A stretch of DNA of 64,000 nt from Anisodus tanguticus (lineage: Eukaryota; Streptophyta; Magnoliopsida; Solanales; Solanaceae): NCBI GenBank assembly GCA_034509755.1, contig CM067541.1, positions 7,304,001 through 7,368,000 on the forward strand. Direction: 5' to 3'. The notes below the pieces were generated by a model. The model did no database searches, was not told the origin of the DNA, and was given only the letters and a program-made list of their open reading frames with translations. Position numbers and translations under genes: made by a program. This document shows positions 23,661-33,582 of this stretch, in pieces; position 1 is the first letter of the stretch; each line of letters starts with the position of its first letter.

Positions 23661-24611
23661 AAGGAACACAATATCTGAAGGAAAATGAGTTTTATTAAGA
23701 GTTAATTATTTTTTTTATGTTTTTTGGGGGGTGAATTATTAAAGAAAATAGGTAGTAATGTATGTATGTTGTGTGTTAGGGATTTTTGGACCGGTTCAAT
23801 AGGAGGATTGTGTTATCTTTGTGAAATTCCAATTTTGTCACTGCATAATTGGGTTAGTATTCAGTTCACTAACGTGGATTCCACAAAGTGAAATGGCAAA
23901 AAAGAACTTATCAAGAAAATTGAAATGAGTTGGAAAAAAAGAAGAAGAGAAAAACGAAAGTTTTTTTTTTTTTTTTTTGGAAAAATAGACAATCAGACTT
24001 TTTGCTGGAAAAGTGCACAAATTCCATTTTATAAATCTCTATTTAAAGAATAGCCGAAGTTTTCAAAGTCTATCAAGTTTAGAGTTTGAAATTCGAACTA
24101 CCAAAATCAAAATTTTAGATCCAAAACTCGAGTCAAACTTTAGATTATGAGACGGCTAAACTTTCCAAATGCTGTAAGTTTTGACTAATTTGTAAATAAC
24201 AACCTTAAAAACTCATTATCCTTCTCATCCTCCCTCTTCATATCTTGTGGCCTTACGATTGAACTTCATAAATTAGAATTTCAAACGTAAAACACAGGTC
24301 AAACTTTAAATACGAGTATAAAGAATGAAAAGGAGCAAGTGAAGTCTGAAGATTATCAACTCTAACTAAATATTAAATACTGTAACTTTTAAGAACTTGC
24401 TAAAGTTTAAAAACATATGGAAAAGTTTAAAAACATATGGTGAAGTCTGAAGATTATCAACACTAGTGCTATTTCTACTTTTTTTTTTCAGACACATACT
24501 TGGAAGTTCATTATGAATAGATTGTCTATTGGGCCTTAATGGGCCGAATTCTGGCCTGTGTCCTATAAATCCGTTACGACAGATTTCTATTTCGTAGAAT
24601 CATAACACTTA
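23661..24611. other. intergenic, eIF4A upstream region
   Basis: Contains the eIF4A promoter by position. Poly-A/T runs and AT-rich sequence, with no other gene seen. No regulatory motif was clear enough to name. Confidence 0.5.
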
Positions 24612-25559
24612 GGGGTCGTTTGTTAGCTGGTTAAGATTATGCAGGTATTAGTAATATAGATATTAGTTATGTAAACATTAGTTATGCAGATATTAATAAT
24701 GCAGGTATTAGTAATGCATGTATTAGTTATGCAGAGTTTACTTATGAAGGGTTTAGTTATGCATAAATTATTTCTTTGGATGTTGGTTTGTTTTATTAAA
24801 AGTTAATTAATATTATATACTTTTTAAAATTAAAATATTTATCCGTAATTAAAATTAAAATGTTATATTGTTTATTCAATACTTGTGCTAATAAGAAGCA
24901 CCAAATTATTATAATATTAATCAAAATACGTATAAATTGGACTGAGTACCACTAACTATAAAAAGAATATTAGTAATGCAAGTAGATAATCCGAGTTCCA
25001 GTTCAATAGCCCGGAAAAAGTGCCAATCTGCACAATATAAAAAACTGTAGTAATGTGCATATTGTTATTTGTCTTTGTGACAAAGGTGGCGTAGAAGATT
25101 GAAAATCTGCTAAGATAAATTAAATGCGCGGTCATCAATATACATGCAACCTCCTATTATAAAATATTAAAATATTATATTAAAATTATATAAAAATATT
25201 TGTTTAAAAAGGAAAAGTATTTAAGTGGAAAGTGATGAGGGTAATATTGTCATTTCAACTTTTTATTCATGCATTAGTTAGTCATGTATTAGCTATTCAC
25301 ATTCTATCCCACATAAATTATACATAGATTCCCTCATAACTTATGTATTAGTTATGCGGAATTCTAAATTGCAAACAAAACGTCGTACTAATTTTATACA
25401 TGAATAACTTATATCCTAACTAGCTATCAAACGTGATATAAGTATGCAAAAATTAATACATGAATAAGGTGACTCTTTACTAGCTACCAAACGTGGTATA
25501 AGTTATGCAGAAATTAATACATGAATAACTTGCTTCTTATCTAGCTACCAAACGACCCC
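24612..25559. mobile_element. Tourist/PIF-like MITE (948 bp)
   Basis: Inverted ends GGGGTCGTTTG...CAAACGACCCC are flanked by the 3-bp duplication TTA (24609-24611 and 25560-25562), as expected for PIF/Harbinger derivatives. Internally both flanks repeat short GTATTAGTTATGCA-like units, in opposite orientation on the two sides. No transposase. Confidence 0.8.
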
Positions 25560-25563
25560 TTAA

Positions 25564-25811
25564 GGGGTCGGTTGGTAGGATGGGTAAGTTATCCCATATA
25601 GATGACATTGGGTGGGGTAGGATGAATAACTTATCCCACCCTCTATATGAGAAAACTTATCCCACCCTCTATATGAGAAAACTTACCCCACCTTTTATCC
25701 TATATAGATAAAATTGTGTGGGATACCAAAGGAGCTATCCCACAGTCAAACATGGGATAATTCCAATCTCGGATTAATAATTCCATCATATCACTCCTAC
25801 TAAACGACCCC
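25564..25811. mobile_element. second Tourist-like MITE (248 bp), directly adjacent
   Basis: Inverted ends GGGGTCGGTTGGTAGGA...CCTACTAAACGACCCC are related to those of the neighbour, with a foldback interior (GGATGGGTAAGTTATCCC). It begins only four bases after the neighbour ends. Its own target duplication is unclear (TAA left, TTG right). Confidence 0.7.
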
Positions 25812-26026
25812 TTGCTACAATTTGTCAGTACATAATGCCTATATAGCAATGAACAACTCTTCTATCTCTATCTCTCTCTCTCCCTCTCTTTGGGTCATGA
25901 ACAATGAACATCTCACTCTTAAAAATATACCTCTTAATGGATTTGTTCGTGGTAAGTTTTGTAATCATGGAATTGAAAATTCGAGTCACTAGCCGAGACA
26001 AAAAAACATTAGATAATGGTTGTTAA

Positions 26027-27270
26027 TGTTGGAAATTTGCCTTTGGCGGGAGTTGCGACTGACCAACTTTAACGGCTTAAACACTAGTGTAACGTATGTT
26101 GGAGAATCCGGTTCTTCACACATGCATGATCTACTAAGTACGTAGATAACCGTAGGGCCAAGAATCGTCAAATTTCATTGAGAAATGAAAGAGATATTGG
26201 TTCACGAAGTAAGGTGTTTGAAGCATGGAAAGTGTGGTATTGTGTGTAATTCTCCCTCATCGGTAGAGGAAGAAAGAATTGTTGTGTATATAAGATTCGA
26301 AATTGGTTTGGGGTTTGGGACCCCAAGGGGTATCCCATGTGTTTAAAGGAGGGAGGACCTAGATGTGCTTCGGTTCGAGGAAAGACCACACGCGCGCCGC
26401 CGCCGCCCGCCCGGACCGGTCCGGTTCCGAGTTCCGGGTTCTCGGGTTCACGGGTTCACGGGTCACGGGTCACGGGTCACGGGTCTTCTGATATTATCTT
26501 TTTGGGCCAGAAAACTTTGCCAGAAGTACAGTTTGATCCCAGAAGTTTCGATGTCTTGTTTGGACCGAATTCTTTCGGATGTACAGTTTGGTCCCTAAAG
26601 TTTCCGAACATCGAATTTCGACGGTCAAAAACAGAAATGCCAAGCACTCAATTCAGCCATTTATTTTGGCTGAATTACTCCTCCTATAATGGCCAAATCC
26701 GTTGGTCTTTCTCCCATTTATGTTGGTGACTTTACTACCTCCATAATGGCCATTATTTGGCTATTATGGAGGCGATTTTCAGCAAGATAAAACAGTCCAT
26801 TCCTCTCCTATATAAACACCCCTTACACCATTGTTGAGCATAAGAGTTAACGGTAAAGGAGAGGCAAAGCAAAACAAGTGCACGAAAATACACAACCAAA
26901 ATAGTTTTCTTCCTACAACTTCCAAGCATCATTTCGTTACTCAATATTCTTCACGGTAGCTCTTGAGTTTCCTTTGCTCAAGGGTTCCATTGCTGTTTTA
27001 TCTTGGGAGACAAATTGTTCAGGACGTATAAAGGATACATACGGGGCAATATTGTCTTAAGGACAGAGTGCTACACTCGACTCAGCAAAAACAATTTACA
27101 TTTTTCCGTCTTCTACAAAACTAGAATTTCCAGTTTTCACTTGTGTAACGATTGTAATTTCAGATTCCATGTTGAATTATTGAAATCTTTGTTTATCCTT
27201 TCGAATACTTGTAATAGTTAAATACTTCCCGTACTGTTTTATAAAGTACCATAGAGCAAAACTCCCAACA
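26027..27270 (+). repeat. 5' LTR of E3
   Basis: 1244 bp with the same ends as the E2 LTRs. The heptamer array is built of GGGTCAC here (about 26450-26485), and the following promoter-proximal region differs from E2 (AAAACAGTCCATTCC before TATA). Confidence 0.92.
26809..26816 (+). promoter_or_regulatory. TATA box of E3 5' LTR
   Basis: TATATAAA in the same position as in E2. Confidence 0.6.
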
Positions 27271-27271
27271 A

Positions 27272-27284
27272 CTTAAGACAATAT
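27272..27284 (+). other. candidate primer-binding site complementary to own LTR
   Basis: CTTAAGACAATAT starts two bases after the LTR and is the exact reverse complement of 27049-27061 in the LTR. It is 13 bp against 15 bp in E2; the bases that follow differ between the two elements. Confidence 0.45.
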
Positions 27285-27314
27285 CTGTATAGTATTACTA
27301 TTAGTGTTCGAAAG

Positions 27315-27611
27315 ATGTCGGTCAAAAGTTGTGTGACCAAATCTGGATATGGCAATGATTTTCTGGTAGAAGAGAGTGATGATGATGAACGTGTTCATGG
27401 TGTCACCGCTACCAAGACTGGTGGAAACAAGCGCTCACGAGAGCCTGAGGATGTCAACTGGGACAAGAGGAGAAGAGTGAAGATGTTATTCTATCTTGTA
27501 GCAGAAGGTCTATATCTGTCCCAGACAAAGGATCCGAATAATGGTGAGAAGGAAATGGACACTCAGTCTGATGAAGTGACTGAAGTGAGCCAGAATCCGA
27601 AATTGGGATAA
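27315..27611 (+). CDS. short conserved ORF of the E2/E3 family, 98 residues, unassigned
   Basis: Starts MSVKSCVTKSGYGNDF, with an acidic EESDDDE run, then KRSREPEDVNWDKRRR, and ends SQNPKLG. It is the longest intact frame in the element and the less damaged of the two copies. The basic clusters could be a nuclear signal. No known gag, nucleic-acid-binding or enzymatic motif is seen. It is followed at once by a tandem repeat. Confidence 0.4.
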   Translation: MSVKSCVTKSGYGNDFLVEESDDDERVHGVTATKTGGNKRSREPEDVNWDKRRRVKMLFYLVAEGLYLSQTKDPNNGEKEMDTQSDEVTEVSQNPKLG

Positions 27612-27766
27612 GTATTTTTCTTACTTGTCAAGAATAAGGATTAAATGATAAGTATTTTTCTTACTTGTCAAGAATAAGGATTAAATGATAAGTATTTTTC
27701 TTACTTGTCAAGAATAAGGATTAAATGATAAGTATTTTTCTTACTTGTCAAGAATAAAGGTTAAAT
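27607..27766 (+). repeat. four tandem 40-bp repeats after the short ORF
   Basis: Units start GATAAGTATTTTTCTTACTT at 27607, 27647, 27687 and 27727 and are almost identical. E2 has a single copy at the same place, so amplification happened in the E3 line. Confidence 0.95.
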
Positions 27767-28689
27767 GATGTCTGATTAAAAAAAATAGATTAAAGTAAGG
27801 AGGAATATGAAAATAATTTATATTCCTTACGCTTTAACAAATCAGAAGTTTAATCTCATCTTCTTTCCCGTTTAAAGATTGGATTTGGTAAATGACTTAA
27901 AAAGATCCGTTCTTTTAAGTGTAATAATTAAAAGTGTGTAAAGTATGTCGCACATACAATGGAGAAAGATCCACTAACTGTGCGAAAACTCTTACCACTC
28001 TTAAGTAAGCGCCAAGAATTATCTGGGCACCAATCATAACGGAAGAAGACTAAAAGCTAAAGACGTTGAGCCCGTCATACTATTTGGCGAAGATCCTTCA
28101 TAGGATGATATTGGACACTCGGTCATAAAAAGCCTCCGGCGATCGGAGTGGGCCAAAATTCCTTTGATATGATGATATTGGACACTCGGTCATATAAAGC
28201 CTCCGGGCGATCGGGAGTGGTGCCGAATTCATTTCATAGGAAAAGTAATGGACACCTAGTAAGGTGGGCCAGAGTTTCCAGGTCCTGAATGATCTGAATA
28301 CCTAAATAAAGGCAGTAAAGAAATTGGACACTCACCGCCAAAGCAACTAGAGTGGACCCGAGTATCGAGATCACATATGATCCGATTACGCACCTAACCA
28401 CGGGCAAAAGGTTGTTCATGTGAAGCAACGCCACCTCTAAAATCAAAGGGGTGGAGAGGTTGTCCTCAATAGGACTTCAAGGAATGAGATCACTCTAAAA
28501 GAGGTGATACATGTTCCTAACTTGGTTAAAGGACGTTGTTGGTCAAATCTGATTTGAGACTAGTCCAACAGGTCCGTAATAACTAAGAGTGGTACAATAT
28601 GTCTATAGCCAAATGAATGATATATTGTAATCCGTGCATCTATGACATCATAGATTAAGACACGTTAAATAGCAAGTCATTCAAAAGCT

Positions 28690-30550
28690 AACGATGTTGA
28701 GATTGTTGCCTACTGTCGACATAAACCCTCAAAATGAATGTGAGGTAGACGAAGAGGCAAAATCACCTTTCCAAATTCCATCAAGGGAATAGCGAAAGAC
28801 GCACTGCTCCTCTAGAACTTAGTCACACCTACTTGGGTGATTTGAAGTTTATACAAAATAGAGGGGGGAGACAAGTACGTTGTGATCGTCATTTGATGAT
28901 AGTACAACGTATGAAATCCTTTGTTTGTTGAAAAGCAAAGATGAAGTTGTTGAAGCGGATAAGCGCTACAAAGCAGAAGTTGAATCAACTAAGCCCACGG
29001 ATTGAAAAATTCGTAGTGATAGAGGGGGAGAATGTGAAGCATCGTTTATTAAACGACTGCTCATTACTCACCTCGCCCTAACGGTGTTAGCCAAGCGCAA
29101 ACCCGTACGCCCAAATTATGTGGGGCAAGGCGATCTTTACCGCTAATGTGATTCTCAACAGAACTCCGCATAAGGATAAGGATAACCCTCCGTGTGAGAC
29201 ATGGAAAGGATCTCACATACAAATGTTGTGATGTGAGGTGGTTTCGTACCTAAAGCTGTAGATTGCATATCCACTGGATCTGCAAATAACATAGAGGCCG
29301 ATCGCCTCTTGGCGTAAAAGAATGTCGAATTCCTTGAAGATAACTTTCCTTGAAATAGAAAAAAAGAGTAATTGCTCAAGGTTAACAAGAACCCGCGAGG
29401 GCTCGATTGTCCGGAACTAGACGTTCCGTATCTTCGAGACTCGAAAGTTGTTGTCTATCCGGAACTTAATATTCCGATCCGCGAACTCGGGGATTCTAGA
29501 TGTTGAACCAAGACGGAGCAAAGAGGGGACAAAGACTTGTTCCGGTCCTTCTAGCTTGTATGGTTGAGAACGAACCATGGACAATTAACAAATAATTGTT
29601 ATCTCCAAAAGCGCCGCTTTGGAAAGAAGCTAAAGGGAGAAATAGATTCCATATATAGAACCATACGTGTGTAATGGTTAATCTTCCTCCGGAAAAGAAC
29701 CTTTGGGTTGTAAAAAGTGCTCCCTCGTGAGTGGTTTCACATCCGGGGCCATTGTAGTCTTACGGGGCATGGGTGTTGAAACAACCTTCCCTACCGGAGA
29801 GTTGGAAGAAGATGATCGAATTGGTTTTTCGAATTGTTGGGCTTCCTTCGAACTTTCATTTTGGTCCCCGAAATGTTAACATTTTGGTCCCGAAAGTCTC
29901 GGATAAAACGAAACAATGAATCTGATCAAAGAAACATTGACTTTGAAGTTAGAAAGCCAACAGTTGGAAAACCAACGGTCTGAGAGTGAAAATCATATAG
30001 AAACAAAGTCTCGATATGAAAGATATGGGTATCACATATGACATATTAGGAATTGGATTTCTAAGACATCTAACGGACCGGTCGATAGTTGACGAGTCTC
30101 GTTGAAGCCACCAATGGATATGAATCATAGAACTGATTGGAATCATGGTGCACCTATAGACAAGGAGCGATATGCACAGGTCACTCGTAGTTCAATGTAT
30201 TGTACACACTACAACCGACCTGGTATCGTCCTACAAACAGATCAATTGAACTAAGGTTCACTGATGATTTCAATACATGATTAATAGGAAGGCGTTAAGT
30301 CGGATATGGCGATATCAGAATTATTCGCTTATCTACGGATTATAGTATTCTCGGATGTCCGGCGGTTCGAAAGAACACGGTGATGCAACCGGACATCGGA
30401 TCCGAAGAACACCAAAGCCACAAGTAAATGTGTATGGTGGTTTTTGGAAAATCCTCTAAGCAAACTCGCATCGGCCGATTCATGATGGAATCGGAGTTTA
30501 TCGCTTTATACAAAGCATGAAAGAAGTTGAGTAACTTCACGACTCCTTAG
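28690..30550 (+). pseudogene. remnants of copia integrase, RT and RNase H in E3
   Basis: Same collinear fragments as in E2: GDLKFIQNRGG (about 28835), LLKSKDEVVEADKRYKAEV (about 28925), NEPWTINK (about 29570) and GSWKSSKQTRIGRFM-like RNase H sequence (about 30435-30490). Frameshifts differ partly from E2, but the run of six G near 28863 is shared. Confidence 0.7.
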
Positions 30551-31414
30551 AGGACGTCCCTTATTGGGAGAAACCCGTGCATTCAAGCAGGTTATACACC
30601 GTGGCTAGCCGGTCGGCTTCGGGAAGGACACGGATGACGGCGTACGGGCATATCGTCGGGATATGTCGGGAGACATAAGACCGTATGGCAGTTGATCATC
30701 ACGGGTGTCACTTCCTTATTTACTAACTAAGGGACTACCCGGAAATCAAGTGTTCTCGCTGTCTAGGGGAATGTGCTTAAAACCCAAAATATACGGACCA
30801 ATACGGTGGAAACCCAACCTTATTTGGAGATCCCGTAATTTGGTTCAATGGGAAAACTAAGTTGTAAAGGTTCGGTTGATCGCTTTAGTGGAAGCATGAG
30901 CACTTCGGATAGTGATTTTCGAAAAGAAACACCAAATCCAAAGCCGTTCCCGCGATAGACGTTAAGTGCTATCTGCAGTATGGGTAAAGGTTAAGTTTTC
31001 GAACTCGTAATGATCCTCAACAGTTGAGGTTAGGTCTTTGGGAAACTTTTAATGGTTCCTAACACTTGTGAAGTGGGGTATAGCGGGATACCTTGTAGGA
31101 GACCACCTATTTAAGTGCGAGGACGGGCCGCCTCAAATTGAACGCACTTAAGAATCCAAGACGTTGTCCATGGCCAAAACGGACAAAACATTACGAAGAA
31201 GAGAGTAAGGGAATTTGTTGTGTTGGTACCGTTGTCTTGGCTTACACTAAACACCGACGGTTCAAGACATCACGTTCGCGCGCAAAGAAGTAAGTCCGAT
31301 GGTATTCAACTATGGAAGGTTCAAAGCTGAGGCTACCTCTCCTTATGCAACATCGGTCCGCTGAAATATATCTGGAAATGAAAAGACACCATGTGAGTGT
31401 GCCAAAATCTCTTT

Positions 31415-31425
31415 CAAGAGGGGAT
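31415..31425 (+). other. polypurine tract of E3
   Basis: CAAGAGGGGAT sits directly before the 3' LTR. It is the expected plus-strand primer site. The equivalent region is missing in E2 and is CAATAGGGGAT in E5. Confidence 0.75.
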
Positions 31426-32723
31426 TGTTGGAAATTTGCCTTTGGCGGGAGTTGCGACCGACCAACTTTAATGGCTTAAACACTAGTGTAACGTATGTTG
31501 GAGAATCCGGTTCTTCACACATGCATGATCTACTAAGTACGTAGATAACCGTAGGGCCAAGAATCGTCAAATTTCATTGAGAAAATGAAAGAGATATTGG
31601 TTCACGAAGTAAGGTGTTTGAAGCATGGAAAGTGTGGTATTATGTGTAATTCTCCCTCATCGGTAGAGGAAGAAAGAATTGTTGTGTATATAAGATTCGA
31701 AATTGGTTTGGGGTTTGGGACCCCAAGGGGTATCCCATGTGTTTAAAGGAGGGAGGACCTAGATGTGCTTCGGTTCGAGGAAAGACCACACGCGCGCCGC
31801 CGCCGCCCGCCCGTCCCGTTCGGTCCGGTTCCGGTTCCGAGTTCCGAGTTCTCGGGTTCTCGGGTCACGGGTCACGGCGGGTCACGGGTCACGGGCTGTG
31901 GGTCTTCTGATATTATCTTTTTGGGCCAGAAAACTTTGTCGAAGTACGGTTTGAGTTTGATCCCGAAGTTTCGGATGTACTTGTTTGGACCGAGAATTCT
32001 TTCGATGTACGGTTTGGTCCCCGAAGTTTCAAGATGTACAGTTTGGTCCCTGAAGTTTCCAGAACATCAGAATTTCGACGGTCAAAAACAGAAATACCAA
32101 GCACTCAATTCAGCCATTTATTTTGGCTGAATTACTCCTCCTATAATGGCCAAATCCGTTGGTCTTTCTCCCATTTATGTTGGTGACTTTACTATCTCCA
32201 TAATGGCCATTATTTGGCTATTATGGAGGCAATTTTCAGGCAGTAAAACAGTCCATCCCTCTCCTATATAAACACCCCCTTACACCATTGTTGAGCATAA
32301 GAGTTAACAGTAAAGAGAGGCAGCAAAACAGTGCACGAAAATACACAACCAAAATAGTTTTCTTCCTACAACTTTCAAGCATCATTTCGTTACTCAATAT
32401 TCTTCACGGTAGCTCTTGAGTTTCCTTTGCTCAAGGGTTCCATTGCTGTTTTATCTTGGGAGACAAATTGTTCAGGACGTATAAAGGATACATACGGGGC
32501 AATATTATCTTAAGGACAGAGTGCTACACTCGACTCAGCAAAAACAATTTACATTTTTCCGTCTTCTACAAAACTAGAATTTCCAGTTTTCACTTGTGTA
32601 ACGATTGTAATTTCAGATTCCATGTTGAATTATTGAAATCTTTGTTTATCCTTTCGAATACTTGTAATAGTTAAATACTTCCCGTACTGCTTTATAAAGT
32701 ACCATAGAGCAAAACTCCCAACA
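31426..32723 (+). repeat. 3' LTR of E3
   Basis: 1298 bp, direct repeat of 26027-27270. The extra length lies in the GC-rich and heptamer zone (about 31800-31915) and in added units around GGTCCC.GAAGTTTC. Confidence 0.92.
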
Positions 32724-32888
32724 GTTAATTCTCTTTAAGGATCGGGATTGGTTAACATTTGGAAGATTGATTAAGGGAGTTGGAGACGACAACAAATTCA
32801 ACATTTAGACGTTATGAACCGTGACGAGATAAAGGCCGTGACGAGATAAAGGTGACGAGGGTTCAGTTCAACACCCTTCATTTAAAAA

Positions 32889-32970
32889 TTACCTTGTGCG
32901 CACAAGGTAACACTATTTTAATATAGCTAATTGCATGAATGCATGCAATTAACTATAGTAAAATAGTGTT
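32889..32970. other. two overlapping palindromes (hairpin pair)
   Basis: 32889-32910 is a perfect 22-bp palindrome (half site TTACCTTGTGC). Sharing its last two bases, 32909-32970 forms a hairpin with 28-base arms (AACACTATTTTAATATAGC...) with two mismatches and a 6-base loop. No MITE-like ends or target duplications were found. Confidence 0.8.
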
Positions 32971-33282
32971 CTTGGTTTAATATGTGATTCTTATGATATA
33001 TTTTTTTATTTGATATAAACACACGTGAGACTAAATATTTTCTGTTCTGCAAACATCAGCGGACCTTGGGTACCACAAGATGGTTTAGATGGGCGGAGGA
33101 AGGAACCCAAAAGTCAACCACCTTCGTCAAAAAATTGCATTGAATATATAATATTAAAGTTTTTTTTTATGTATATAATAGATGTTTAATTCTATTAACT
33201 TCTTTGTATATTTACTTTTTTATATTTTAAATTTCTGATAAAATTCTAGCTCTTGGAATGGACATGAAAATTAAGATCTTCA

Positions 33283-33519
33283 TGTTAAGATAATTATGGA
33301 TAAAATCACCAATGTAATTGTATTTATTATCATATAATTAGGATTCATATTATTAGGATGATTAGGATATGATTTATTATCATATAATTAGGATTCATAT
33401 TATTAGGATGATTAGGATATGATTAGATAAGTCTTCCTTAATATTAGCCATGGAATGATCTTGTACACTTGTATATAAATTATAATCTTAGGAATGAAAT
33501 AAACTATGGGATTAATTTT
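33283..33519 (+). repeat. left LTR of E4, inverted
   Basis: Begins TGTTAAGATAATTATGG and proceeds as the reverse complement of 40031-40259 to GGGATTAATTTT, losing only the last few bases (CCTTCA). It contains a 48-bp direct duplication (TTATTATCATATAATTAGG twice). It joins directly to the linker between integrase and RT. Confidence 0.88.
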
Positions 33520-33582
33520 GGGCCAAAGGAGTTGGGCCTATTGGCTTGCTTGGGGACACGGATGAGGGAACATTGGACTCCC

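Larger units (their letters stand above)
26027..32723 (+). mobile_element. defective copia retrotransposon E3, complete span
   Basis: Sister copy of E2. LTRs 26027-27270 and 31426-32723 flank 4.16 kb, with the perfect target duplication GTTAA at 26022-26026 and 32724-32728. Unlike E2 it retains the segment before the 3' LTR, including a polypurine tract. The pol remnants are broken in the same style and partly at the same places as in E2, so the family probably moved with proteins from another element. Confidence 0.93.
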
